DNA of 64,000 nt from JACKAQ01 sp965227145 (GTDB lineage Bacteria; Calditrichota; Calditrichia; RBG-13-44-9; J075). Shown here piece by piece: positions 55,901 to 64,000 of the stretch. Under the pieces are notes generated by a model, which ran no database searches, was not told the origin of the DNA, and saw only the letters and a program-made list of their open reading frames with translations. The DNA lies in NCBI GenBank assembly GCA_965227145.1, contig OZ245730.1, positions 3,038,001-3,102,000 of the forward strand, in the 5' to 3' direction. Position 1 is the stretch's first letter. Every line of letters starts with the position of its first letter. The translations under genes and the position numbers were made by a program.

Positions 55901-57247
55901 ATGAAATCTATGCTCCAAATGATCAAAAATTTATATCTGGCACCGCGATTGTATCAGGCAATCGGCGCAGTTGCCGTGCTGCACATTCTCAGCTATTTTT
56001 TCCGCTCGCTGACGTTCGTTGCGGAAATTGCCGGAGTGACACTGCTATTTTTTTCGCTGATTGACATGGTGCTGCTTTTTCGCCAAAACAATGTCATTAT
56101 TGCGCGGAGGGAATTGCCGGAACGGTTATCCAACGGGGATGAAAACAACGTCCGGATTTTTATCGAAAATCGATTTGCATTCCAAATTCAAACAACCCTA
56201 TTAGATGAGTTGCCATTCCAATTTCAGATTCGCGATGCCGGATACGATGTCGAGTTGTCCCCGGGAGAAACGCGCCATATTTCCTATACGTTGCGTCCGG
56301 TGGCGCGCGGCGAATATCATTTCGGCACGTTAAATGTTTACGTTTCAACGCCGGTTGGTTTGATCAAACGGCGCTTTCGCTTCGAATCGGATGGCGCGAT
56401 GGTTCCCGCATATCCCTCGTTTATCCAGATGCGCAAATATGAATTGATGGCGATTTCCAACCGGCTGACCGAAGCGGGCATCAAAAAAGTGCGCCGGATC
56501 GGGCACACAATGGAGTTCGACCAGATTCGCGAATACGTTCGCGGCGACGACCACCGCACCATCAACTGGAAAGCCACAGCCCGCAAACGGGCGCTGATGG
56601 TCAACCACTATCAGGATGAACGGTCGCAACAGGTTTACAGTGTGATTGATATGGGGCGGGTGATGCAGATGCCGTTCAACGAATTGTCGCTGCTGGATTA
56701 TGCCATCAACGCCAGTTTGGTGATTTCTAACATCGCATTGCTGAAACAGGATCGCGCTGGCATCATCACATTTTCCCATAAAGTTGGCAGTATTTTACCG
56801 GCGGAACGCACGCCCGGACAAATGCGCAAAGTAATGGAAACGCTTTACAACCAGCGAACTGATTTTCTGGAATCGGATCACCAGTCTGTGTATCTCACGC
56901 TGTTGCGCAGGCTGAATCAACGCAGCCTGATTTTACTGTTCACCAATTTTGAAACACTCACCGCGTTAAAACGGCAGCTCACGTATTTGCGGCGTATTGC
57001 CCGGCGCCATTTGCTGGTCGTGATTTTTTTTGAAAATACCGAATTGAAGGGTATTTTGCACAGCGCTGCGGAATCCCCGGAAATGGTTTACCGCAAAACA
57101 ATTGCCGAGCAATTTGCCTATGAAAAACGGCAAATTGTCAAAGAATTACAGCGTTCCGGTATTTTTGCGATTCTGACATCACCTGAAAATTTAACGGTTG
57201 CAACCATCAATCAATATCTGCAGCTAAAAGCGCGCGGATTGATTTAA
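55901..57247 (+). CDS. DUF58 domain-containing protein
   Basis: The 448-residue protein has two N-terminal membrane helices (about 17-60) with a beta-sandwich region (about 75-165), and the DUF58 core RRIGHTMEFDQIREYVRGDDHRTINWKATAR (about 205-235), followed by a von Willebrand A-like fold (QQVYSVIDMGRVMQMPF, with an incomplete metal site). It is the usual partner of the MoxR ATPase next to it. A role in assembly of an envelope complex is expected from the family but not proven. Confidence 0.9.
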   Translation: MKSMLQMIKNLYLAPRLYQAIGAVAVLHILSYFFRSLTFVAEIAGVTLLFFSLIDMVLLFRQNNVIIARRELPERLSNGDENNVRIFIENRFAFQIQTTLLDELPFQFQIRDAGYDVELSPGETRHISYTLRPVARGEYHFGTLNVYVSTPVGLIKRRFRFESDGAMVPAYPSFIQMRKYELMAISNRLTEAGIKKVRRIGHTMEFDQIREYVRGDDHRTINWKATARKRALMVNHYQDERSQQVYSVIDMGRVMQMPFNELSLLDYAINASLVISNIALLKQDRAGIITFSHKVGSILPAERTPGQMRKVMETLYNQRTDFLESDHQSVYLTLLRRLNQRSLILLFTNFETLTALKRQLTYLRRIARRHLLVVIFFENTELKGILHSAAESPEMVYRKTIAEQFAYEKRQIVKELQRSGIFAILTSPENLTVATINQYLQLKARGLI

Positions 57248-57279
57248 CCATCGCAATAAAGCAGGATACATATTTTCTG

Positions 57280-58002
57280 ATGAACCGTGTGAACATCTCC
57301 ACTACCCAAAATGTTTCCATTTCATACGAAATTGCCAATATCGGCGAGCGGATTTTGGCTACTCTGATCGACTGGTTTATCCTGTTGGGATTTGCATTTG
57401 CGATGTTATTTCTATCGAGCAACGCCATTATTCCCGGCGATATCACCGGTTGGGCAGTATTGTTTATTATCGGATTTTATGACCTGGTTTGCGAAATAAC
57501 CATGAACGGGCAAAGCATCGGGAAGCGGGCGCGGAACATCAAAGTTGCCAAACTGGACGGTTCACAACCGACATTGAGCAGTTATTTATTGCGCTGGATG
57601 TTGCGGTTGGTTGATTTTACGATTACTTCCGGGGCTGGCGCCATTCTGTCAATTTTGTTTACATCCACCGGACAACGGCTTGGGGATCTGGCAGCCGGCA
57701 CAACTGTCATCAAAATTGGGCAGAATGTATCGCTTTCCGATACAATTTTAACCCGAATTGCGGACGATTATCAACCGACATTCCCGCAAGTGCATCAGTT
57801 GACCGATGAAGATGCGGCGATCATCAAAGAAGTGCTGAACACCGCACCGCGACTGCCGGACGCCAAAACCCGCCGATTGGTGATCCGCAAAGCGGCAGAA
57901 CAGATTGCCCTCAAAATGGGATTGGCACCGGATTTGGCACCGGAAATGTTTCTCGACACCGTTTTAAAAGATTACAATCATTACAACGGCACCGTTGAAT
58001 AA
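57280..58002 (+). CDS. RDD-family membrane protein
   Basis: The 240-residue protein has an RDD domain (about 18-145) with GERILATLIDWFILLGFAF, GQSIGKRARNIKVAKLDGSQPT, LRWMLRLVDF and GQRLGDLAAGTTVIK, and three membrane helices. The soluble C-terminal third (150-240) is helical. RDD proteins are often found with SpoIIM and MoxR genes and some act in Na+/H+ exchange. Last gene of the cluster; no terminator is visible in the 15 bases before the convergent gene. Confidence 0.88.
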   Translation: MNRVNISTTQNVSISYEIANIGERILATLIDWFILLGFAFAMLFLSSNAIIPGDITGWAVLFIIGFYDLVCEITMNGQSIGKRARNIKVAKLDGSQPTLSSYLLRWMLRLVDFTITSGAGAILSILFTSTGQRLGDLAAGTTVIKIGQNVSLSDTILTRIADDYQPTFPQVHQLTDEDAAIIKEVLNTAPRLPDAKTRRLVIRKAAEQIALKMGLAPDLAPEMFLDTVLKDYNHYNGTVE

Positions 58003-58017
58003 TCCACCCAAACAAAA

Positions 58018-59202
58018 TTAATACAGCAAAAATGACTTGCGGATTTCTTCAAATTCCGCTGTTTCCGGCAGCCAGCGTGCCTCCATTTCCGCTAACGGTG
58101 CCTGTGCTTCCAGCATTTGGCGCAGCCAGTCGTTAGATGCCAGAATATCGAACGGCAATTTGATATATTCATATTCGTATGGCGGATTTTTCCACCCGAA
58201 ATCATCCGGGTAAAGATGAATCATTTCCCGCAGCAGCGCAATAGTCGTCAAAAAGGGTTTGAACGTTTGGCGATTTACCACATGTATAAAACAGCCACCG
58301 CAAACCTCATCCGCAAATTTGTGGAATGTCGGCTGAAACAGCAGCGGACGAAACACAACACCCGGTAAACGATACGATTGCATGGCTTCGGCAAATTGCC
58401 AGCCATCCACAAATGCCGCCCCAAACAGCTCGAACGGACGTGTTGTACCCCGCCCTTCGGAAATATTAGTAGCTTCCAGCAAACATTGACCGGGATAAAC
58501 AACCGTGCTTTCCGTTACAGGAATATTTGGCGACGGCATCGCAAAAGGTAATCCGGTTGCTTCGAAATACATATCGCGTTTCCAGCCCTGCATTTCCACA
58601 ACCGACAACTGGCAATCGGGATAAAAAAAGTGTTGCAAATATTTGGCGATCTCCCCGATGGTCAACCCGTGGCGAATAGCCATATCGTGCCAACCCACAA
58701 AGCTGGTGAACTCGCCGTGGCGAAACGGACCTTCCACCTGAGTGCCGCCAATCGGGTTGGGGCGATCGAGCACAACAACTTCGATATTGTTCTCCTGACA
58801 AGCTTCCATGCAAAGCGCCATCGTCCAGATAAACGTATAATATTTTGCGCCGACATCCTGCAGATCAATGACGAGCACTTCCAGCCCGTCCAGCATTTTT
58901 TGGGTCGGTTTGCGGTTTTCACCATACAACGAGTAAACCGGCACCATTGTCCGTGGATCTTTAAATCCGCCTTCCCATTCAATCATATTGTCCTGGGTAT
59001 GTCCCCAAAGTCCGTGTTGCGGGCCAAACAGCGCATTTAGCGACAATTTGCCGGACTGATGTGCCGAATGGAACAAATCGACAGCGTGTTCCAGCGATCC
59101 GGCAACGGATGCCTGATTGCAAACCAGCCCGGTTTTACGCCCTTTGAACAAATTGAAATTGTTTTTTTTAAGGATATCCAATCCTGTCAAAACCTGCATC
59201 AC
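58018..59202 (-). CDS. DUF1343 protein, NamZ-like exo-beta-N-acetylmuramidase
   Basis: The 394-residue protein belongs to DUF1343: GLDILKKNNFNLFKGRKTGLVCNQASV at the start, ALFGPQHGLWGHTQDNMIEWEG, VPVYSLYGENRKPTQKMLDGLEVLVIDLQDVGAKYYTFIWTM, DRPNPIGGTQVEGP, and PSPNIPVTESTVVYPGQCLLEATNISEGRGTTRPFELFGA. The family member NamZ removes terminal N-acetylmuramic acid from peptidoglycan fragments. NamZ proteins are often exported, but no clear signal peptide is seen here, so it may act in the cytoplasm on recycled sugars. Confidence 0.88.
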   Translation of the reverse strand: MMQVLTGLDILKKNNFNLFKGRKTGLVCNQASVAGSLEHAVDLFHSAHQSGKLSLNALFGPQHGLWGHTQDNMIEWEGGFKDPRTMVPVYSLYGENRKPTQKMLDGLEVLVIDLQDVGAKYYTFIWTMALCMEACQENNIEVVVLDRPNPIGGTQVEGPFRHGEFTSFVGWHDMAIRHGLTIGEIAKYLQHFFYPDCQLSVVEMQGWKRDMYFEATGLPFAMPSPNIPVTESTVVYPGQCLLEATNISEGRGTTRPFELFGAAFVDGWQFAEAMQSYRLPGVVFRPLLFQPTFHKFADEVCGGCFIHVVNRQTFKPFLTTIALLREMIHLYPDDFGWKNPPYEYEYIKLPFDILASNDWLRQMLEAQAPLAEMEARWLPETAEFEEIRKSFLLY

Positions 59203-59635
59203 AAACCCTTTCTATATTCAACATACACCGATATTATTGAAAAGAAACCGTGCTGTTGCAACAAACGGTTACTGTTTTTCTCGAATTATTGAACATCAGC
59301 CCAACACTTTGGGATTTTTTTACTGATCCGGTTAAACATTTTTTATCATCATAAACAACACTATTGATTGCAAAAAAAACTTCTCAAAGAAGATTCCGGA
59401 TTGTATATTTTTCGCACCCGGAAAACAAAATGCTTTCTGCGTTTTTATATGAGAATTATCCGGAATTATGTAATAATTTAATACATTTAATTGATCGTTA
59501 ATCAATATTACCTTACAATTTATATTAAAGCGGCGGCAACGCAACACCATTTTCTCAATTAATCGGATGACAAAAATTCATACGGGGTGAGAACTTTACC
59601 GTAATAATTCCAATTATCTAACCAAAAAGCAAATT
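59203..59635. other. 433-base AT-rich intergenic region between divergent genes
   Basis: It must hold promoters for the DUF1343 gene (minus) and the HAD gene (plus). Several A/T runs and a short inverted repeat (GTTGCAAC at about 59254) are present. No credible small gene, terminator or RNA structure was recognised. Confidence 0.4.
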
Positions 59636-60235
59636 ATGATTGAACACATTATTTTTGATCTGGGCAATGTGCTGATTGATATTCACCCCGAAAAAACGAT
59701 TGCAGAACTTGCCGGACGCACCGGTAAATCCCCATCGGAACTGCAAGATTTTTTTCTATCGCCAACCCATTTAAATTTCATGAACGGAACGCTTTCTCCC
59801 ACCGAATTTTACCGTGAATTTGTTAACCGGTACGACTGCCAGATCAGCTACTACCATTTTGCGGCAATTTGGAAACGGCTTATTGGCGAGCCAAAAACCG
59901 GTATTGCATCACTTATTCACAAGCTATCCGGAAAATATACATTGAGTGTTTGTTCAAATACGGATCCGCTTCACTGGCGGGTTGCCCAAAAAAATTGCAC
60001 TTTCTTCATCAATTTCAATTACTTTTTTCTCTCCTACAAACTCAATTTATTGAAGCCGGAAACAACCATATATCACACCATGCTTAAATCGCTAAAAACG
60101 GTACCCGAAAAATGCGTATTTATCGATGATACACGCGAAAACATCCAATCCGCCAAATCCATCGGTATCCACGCTATTCACGCCGACACTATTGAAACGA
60201 TGCTAATTGAATTATCAAAAAGAGAAGTATTATAA
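59636..60235 (+). CDS. HAD-superfamily phosphatase (YihX-like)
   Basis: The 199-residue enzyme has HAD motif I IIFDLGNVLID (nucleophile Asp8; the second Asp is replaced by Asn, as in YihX relatives), motif II SVCSNTD (Ser/Thr position), motif III Lys in KLNLLKPE, and motif IV CVFIDDTRENI. The cap is small and helical (about 15-85). It likely hydrolyses a sugar or glycolytic phosphate such as glucose-1-phosphate. The ATG at 59636 is followed by the conserved motif at once. Cys residues are more frequent than usual. It is followed by a 600-base AT-rich gap. Confidence 0.88.
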   Translation: MIEHIIFDLGNVLIDIHPEKTIAELAGRTGKSPSELQDFFLSPTHLNFMNGTLSPTEFYREFVNRYDCQISYYHFAAIWKRLIGEPKTGIASLIHKLSGKYTLSVCSNTDPLHWRVAQKNCTFFINFNYFFLSYKLNLLKPETTIYHTMLKSLKTVPEKCVFIDDTRENIQSAKSIGIHAIHADTIETMLIELSKREVL

Positions 60236-60837
60236 ATATCTAATTTTTAAGAATAGTATTTGATATTCGCATTAAAAGTTTGTAATATATCAGAAGTGAT
60301 CAACGGAACATTTTTATATTTAGGTCTCTGGTATTTCATTCTATTATGTATTCTCAATATTACTCTTCATATCATTTTTTTATAAGCTCCTGGATGGGAT
60401 ATATTTGAATTAATATCATTCATTCCAGTTGAGTTTCAATTCTACTCCTGATTCACTCTGTACTTCATTTTACGAATCTTTGCAAATAGAATTGTCTTTC
60501 CAGATAATTTTATGTGCCTTAATGGTGCCCAACTCAGAAAAAAAATATCAGCTGTTACCAATCATAAATATTTTATTTACAAATATTTATAGTATTTCTA
60601 ATATCCATAGCAACTTTAAAAATGAAGGGAGTTGTTTTTAAGCATACTATCTGAATAAAATGACCGAAAGCATTCAAGCCTGGTAAATTATTTGCGATAA
60701 TGAAAAGTATTCTCATCAGCCTGTTGGGCTCACTTTTAATGATTTGGCTTTACCAATCCAACCATTTATTGTCAAACAGGCATACCGGAAAAGTTAGCCG
60801 GCAGTTCTATTTCAAATAGTCAAAAACAGGTTACGCA
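60236..60837. other. 602-base AT-rich region without a confident gene
   Basis: Base composition is visibly richer in A+T than the genes on either side. It contains a 10-base inverted repeat (ATAAATATTT at 60564-60573 with AAATATTTAT at 60581-60590, loop TATTTAC), and a 70-codon frame at 60429-60641 without a ribosome site, which I do not call. A 39-codon frame at 60700-60819 is listed separately. The region may be a gene remnant or a horizontally acquired scar. Confidence 0.45.
60700..60819 (+). CDS. Possible 39-residue small membrane peptide
   Basis: An ATG frame encodes MKSILISLLGSLLMIWLYQS followed by a basic tail, the shape of a small single-span membrane peptide or a signal-peptide remnant. 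There is no good ribosome site and no homologue that I recognise. It ends 18 bases before the threonine-synthase-like gene. Confidence 0.2.
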   Translation: MKSILISLLGSLLMIWLYQSNHLLSNRHTGKVSRQFYFK

Positions 60838-62001
60838 ATGAGTTATTTTCTGAACTACCAGTGCTCAGGATGCCAAAAAGAATACGACATATATACCACA
60901 AATTTTCGCTGTGTAGCGTGCTCAGATCCGTTATTGGCGGTTTATGATTTGTATAAAGCACGTAAAGAATTGCAAGGTTTTCAAAACTACCATTTTACAT
61001 CAATTTGGGGATTTGAAGATCTTCTACCGATTAAGGAACAGCAGCAACCGGTCAGTTTGGGAGAAGGTAACACACCCATTTATCGTTTGGAACGGATTGC
61101 CAAATCTTTAAATGTTCAGAATATTTTTCTAAAACAAGAGGCAAACAATCCCGGTGGCTCAATGCGCGACCGGGAAATGAGCGTATTAATTTCGGCAATA
61201 CAGCCATTCAGATATGAGACCTGTTTTGCAGAAAGTATCGGGACGGCAAGTGTGTCATTCAGCATGTATTGTGCGGCTGCACAACAAAAAAACTTGCTGA
61301 TGACCAGCGAAACCTTTCCGGAACAATTGGAACAAGAGTGTCGTGAATTCGGTACAAATGTAAAGCGCATTCCGTGGACGACTGCCGAACGCGAGAAAAT
61401 GCGGGAGATGGTTTTAGCTTCTTCAGACCGGATTTTTGATCAAACGGAACAGGGCTTCACTTTTCGGATAGAAGGTGCAAAAACAATATTTTACGAACTT
61501 TTTTTACAGTTTCACAGAAAGATGCCCGATGTGCTGGTGCTGCCATTGGGTGACGGTGTTCTGGTTATGGGATTGTGGAAAGCACTCAGCGAATTCAAAA
61601 AGCTCGGTTTTCTGAAAAACGTGACATTACCCAAAATCTGGCTGGTCCAGAGCAGTAAATTTCCGGCGCTTTCCTTATTTATGAAGCAGTTGAAATCGGA
61701 AATCCCGGAAGTGACAGATTCAATAGCAGCGGATCTTTATTGTACGAACACAGTATTATACCCCTTGATCAGCAAGATATTGAACACACTTTCGCTGAAT
61801 ATCATTCACATTGAGGATGATGAAATGATTGACGCCTGCAAGCGGTTGGCCCGTAAAGAGGGAATTCAAACATCTGTTGAAGGCGGTGCCTGTATGGCTG
61901 CTGTTCAACAATTAATATCACTGAATCAGGAAAATACAAAACAAAACTTCCTGATCATTAACCCGTCTTCCGGCATACGTCGTGCCTGGAATGCTGATTG
62001 A
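60838..62001 (+). CDS. Threonine-synthase-like protein lacking the PLP lysine
   Basis: The 387-residue protein follows the bacterial threonine synthase layout: a zinc-ribbon-like start (Cys9, 12, 25, 28), SLGEGNTPIYRLERIAK, and the region that normally reads NPTGSFKDR. Here that region is NPGGSMRDR: Arg110 stands where the lysine that binds PLP should be. Other key motifs are also altered: the S-S-G-N phosphate loop is SIGTAS, and the GNGGN loop is GDGVLV. The protein is therefore unlikely to carry PLP or make threonine. It may be a regulator, a scaffold or an enzyme with a new chemistry. It is 37 bases upstream of the TPR protein gene and may be co-transcribed. Confidence 0.8.
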   Translation: MSYFLNYQCSGCQKEYDIYTTNFRCVACSDPLLAVYDLYKARKELQGFQNYHFTSIWGFEDLLPIKEQQQPVSLGEGNTPIYRLERIAKSLNVQNIFLKQEANNPGGSMRDREMSVLISAIQPFRYETCFAESIGTASVSFSMYCAAAQQKNLLMTSETFPEQLEQECREFGTNVKRIPWTTAEREKMREMVLASSDRIFDQTEQGFTFRIEGAKTIFYELFLQFHRKMPDVLVLPLGDGVLVMGLWKALSEFKKLGFLKNVTLPKIWLVQSSKFPALSLFMKQLKSEIPEVTDSIAADLYCTNTVLYPLISKILNTLSLNIIHIEDDEMIDACKRLARKEGIQTSVEGGACMAAVQQLISLNQENTKQNFLIINPSSGIRRAWNAD

Positions 62002-62038
62002 GAAATTAAATTCATTAATCACTAAGGAGTTGTTTCAA

Positions 62039-63397
62039 ATGGCAATCACCAAAGATTTAAGTCTTGTTGCAGTTGAGATCCGCAAATGGGATCTTGAAAC
62101 GAACAAGATCGGTATTACCAGTTTTTTCGTAATGGATAATCAGGAAAAATCACTCGAATTTATCGTTAACATCATGCAACCCCCGGAAATGGTTGAAGAA
62201 TTTTTAGGGAAATTGCGTTACGAAGCAGAGCTTAAGCTGAAATCCGAAAACGGTACAGATGAATTTTCCATTAATTTTGAAAACGAGACGTTTCTGCGTC
62301 AAAAAGTATATAACTATTTCAAACGAATTACATCGGAACTGAATAGTACCAAGCGTAAAAAAGGTCAACCACGAATGATCTTTACGACGCATATGGATAT
62401 TTACAACGAAACGCAGGACATCACATTTCTGCAGCAACGCCTCCAGTTTTACGTTGTGCTAAACTGGTCTCGGAAATATTACGAACGTGAAGAATTTAAA
62501 AAAGCAGTCGAGCCATTGCGAAAACTGATCAAGATAAATCCCGGTTATGGTCCGGGCTATCAAATGCTGGCACGATCACTCAAAAAAATTCGAAAATACG
62601 ACGAAGCCATGCGCTATTACGAGCGTTATGCGGAAGTTGAAAACACAACCGAAGCGTGGCTTGATTTGGCAAAATCGTATCGCAAAGGCAAGGTATTTGA
62701 CAAATCCGAAGCCATTTACAATCGTATTTTAGCCGACGACCCGAAAAATCCCGATGCACGGATCGGCATTGCCCAAATCCGTTATGCCACACAGGATCAG
62801 GAGTATATCAAATTACTGGATGAAATATTCAAAGATTCGCCGGACTGGACCCGCAGTTGGTTGAAAGAAGAATTTAATTTCCGGATTTATACCAATGACA
62901 AAATGGGTTTATCACCCAATCAGGCTGCGAAATTTATGGGTTATGACAAAATCTTTGATCTGACCCAGCGGGCATTTCGCAACGAGATTCCGTCACATTT
63001 TAATCCGTCCAGAGCACGACTGAGCTTTTTTAAAGAAGAGTTGGAAAACTGGGCGCAAATGATGAATCGCTTCAACTGCCTGCCCGGCGAAGTCAAATTG
63101 TATCCGGACAGAATTCATGCGGAAGATGCCGAAATGGATGAAGCAGAAGCCGCACCGTCGCAAAATACGTCTTCTAACAATGATTCCGGCAGTAAAAACT
63201 CAACCAAAGTTGAGGAAATACTGACCCAGCTTCGGGCGCGAAAAGCCCAGCGATTGGCAGAAGCCAGCGGCAATCCGCAACCGCGCAAAAATCAACCGGT
63301 TAATCTCACTCACCAAAAGCCAGCTAAACCGCAGGCGGTGGAAGTTGAAGAAACACCGGCAAAACGCAAACGGGGACGTCCCCGTAAAACGGATTGA
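62039..63397 (+). CDS. TPR-repeat protein with C-terminal AT-hook
   Basis: The 452-residue protein starts at ATG 62039, after AAGGAG (62024-62029). Residues about 1-130 have no known domain. Residues about 145-250 hold at least three TPR units (FKKAVEPLRKLIKINPGYGPGYQMLARSLKKIRKYDEAMRYYERY, then VFDKSEAIYNRILADDPKNPDARIGIAQI). A helical region with a possible helix-turn-helix (LSPNQAAKFMGYDKIFDLTQRAF) comes next. The end is low-complexity and charged, closing KRKRGRPRKTD, a canonical AT-hook (GRP core flanked by basic residues). It is cytoplasmic and may link protein partners to AT-rich DNA. Not assignable to a known family by eye. Confidence 0.75.
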   Translation: MAITKDLSLVAVEIRKWDLETNKIGITSFFVMDNQEKSLEFIVNIMQPPEMVEEFLGKLRYEAELKLKSENGTDEFSINFENETFLRQKVYNYFKRITSELNSTKRKKGQPRMIFTTHMDIYNETQDITFLQQRLQFYVVLNWSRKYYEREEFKKAVEPLRKLIKINPGYGPGYQMLARSLKKIRKYDEAMRYYERYAEVENTTEAWLDLAKSYRKGKVFDKSEAIYNRILADDPKNPDARIGIAQIRYATQDQEYIKLLDEIFKDSPDWTRSWLKEEFNFRIYTNDKMGLSPNQAAKFMGYDKIFDLTQRAFRNEIPSHFNPSRARLSFFKEELENWAQMMNRFNCLPGEVKLYPDRIHAEDAEMDEAEAAPSQNTSSNNDSGSKNSTKVEEILTQLRARKAQRLAEASGNPQPRKNQPVNLTHQKPAKPQAVEVEETPAKRKRGRPRKTD

Positions 63398-63493
63398 TTG
63401 ATCGAAAGTAATAAAAACGTTGTCTGATAAACCAGTTCGTAACGTTCGAATGGGTTTCTTTTTGGGTTGAAGGAAATGTTCAGGCAGCAAAAC

Positions 63494-63526
63494 AAAAAGG
63501 TCTGCACAATTGTGCAGACCTTTTTT
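63494..63526. terminator. Bidirectional palindromic terminator
   Basis: AAAAAGGTCTGCAC-AATT-GTGCAGACCTTTTT is a perfect palindrome with flanking A and T tracts, serving the TPR gene on the plus strand and the outer-membrane protein on the minus strand. Confidence 0.9.
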
Positions 63527-63551
63527 GATGAATGGCTTTTTATATCCGAAA

Positions 63552-64000
63552 CTATCGCCAGAGCTTTTCCCATTCCCAACCGGCGGCAATGCGCAACTGC
63601 ATATCGGATGTTGCCTGCCCCTCAAAATGCTGGAAATTGGAAATATCTGAGTAAGTCAAATCAAACCGCAAATATGCCAGGTGATGCGGTTTGTAAAACG
63701 CCCGAACACCGCTTTGCCAATTCCGCTCGACAATCCCGAACGGAAACGGTTCATCATAGCCTTCTTCCGGCGTAAAATTCAGAAAATCTTCGTTAAACAC
63801 ACCGGCAACACTCCCCTCCCCCTGTTTGGTAAATCGGGTGAAACCGGTGAGTTGCAGCTCCGGTTTCAGCCAGTAATCCAGATCCAGCGCGAGTTGCCAG
63901 AAATTATTGCCCAGATAGTGCCCGATTTCCTCGTTGCGATGCAGGTATTTGCCAAACGGCGGCGCAGCGACGTTATACGTGCGGTTCCGCACCTGTGTGT
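63552..64000 (-). CDS. Outer-membrane beta-barrel protein, C-terminal part (possibly Wzi-like)
   Basis: The frame is open to the right edge of the window, so the N-terminus is outside. At least 149 codons are visible. The segments alternate hydrophobic and polar residues (FWQLALDLDYWLKPELQLTGFTRF, YLRFDLTYSDISNF, MQLRIAAGWEW), as barrel strands do. The motif GHYLGNNFWQL resembles the one in capsule-assembly Wzi proteins, but this is weak evidence. Confidence 0.55.
   Translation of the reverse strand, partial: TQVRNRTYNVAAPPFGKYLHRNEEIGHYLGNNFWQLALDLDYWLKPELQLTGFTRFTKQGEGSVAGVFNEDFLNFTPEEGYDEPFPFGIVERNWQSGVRAFYKPHHLAYLRFDLTYSDISNFQHFEGQATSDMQLRIAAGWEWEKLWR

Noticed and set aside
1..64000. CRISPR array, tRNA or rRNA genes, insertion sequences
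   Set aside because: No regularly spaced short repeats, tRNA-like cloverleaf or transposase gene was recognised by reading; a computed search would be needed to exclude short ones.

Overview
The window looks like a chromosome segment of a Gram-negative bacterium of the Fibrobacterota-Chlorobiota-Bacteroidota (FCB) group, most like Calditrichota or a relative. The evidence is several secreted proteins ending in a type IX secretion (T9SS) type A sorting domain (PNPFNP...GxYxYxL...KRMxLLK), a PorV/PorQ-like outer-membrane protein, and two TonB-dependent receptors with an N-terminal carboxypeptidase-regulatory-like domain. Promoters with TTGACA/TATAAT-like boxes and 17-base spacers are visible. 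No phage, insertion sequence, CRISPR, rRNA or tRNA was seen.

Layout. 1-9.4 kb: the end of a LuxR-type regulator, a lipoprotein-like cytochrome c, a very large beta-propeller sensor kinase, a T9SS cargo protein, an outer-membrane barrel, a KefB-like K+/H+ antiporter and another T9SS cargo protein with a CX4CH motif. 9.4-17.1 kb: a multi-PAS hybrid histidine kinase, umuDC (DNA polymerase V) and a PcrA/UvrD helicase. 17.2-27.1 kb (minus strand): an apparent surface operon of lipoprotein, TonB receptor, a large secreted protein broken by one in-frame stop codon, a PorV-like protein and a PpiC/SurA-like lipoprotein. 27.5-32.1 kb: the methionine operon metY-lysC-metX behind a compound leader. 32.1-33.4 kb: a DUF3224 protein and an FKBP lipoprotein. 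33.6-43.9 kb: a PhoB/PhoR-like pair, clpS, a TonB receptor behind a candidate Pho box, an internally duplicated T9SS protein and a PstS-like lipoprotein. 43.9-49.1 kb: an M28 peptidase, an outer-membrane barrel and feoA-feoB plus a small FeoB-associated Cys-rich protein. 49.4-58.0 kb: a PAS sensor kinase and a SpoIIM / DUF4129 / DUF4350 / MoxR / DUF58 / RDD membrane-protein cluster. 58.0-64.0 kb: a NamZ-like DUF1343 protein, a HAD phosphatase, an AT-rich gap, a threonine-synthase-like protein without its PLP lysine, a TPR protein with an AT-hook tail, and the end of an outer-membrane protein.

The most interesting system is the leader of metY-lysC-metX. A near-consensus promoter is followed at once by a 25-codon ORF whose end reads MCCMCMCICMR. 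Just after its stop codon lies a strand that can pair with the 5' arm of a following intrinsic terminator, the three-strand logic of classical translation-coupled attenuation. Directly downstream is a complete SAM-I riboswitch with its own terminator and antiterminator. The sequence therefore predicts two transcription attenuators in series, one reading Cys (and/or Met) tRNA charging through a leader peptide and one reading SAM. Other points worth checking are the in-frame ochre codon in the surface protein, the K-to-R change at the PLP site of the threonine-synthase homologue, the candidate Pho box, and a 48-base upstream element shared by two genes that flank the propeller kinase.
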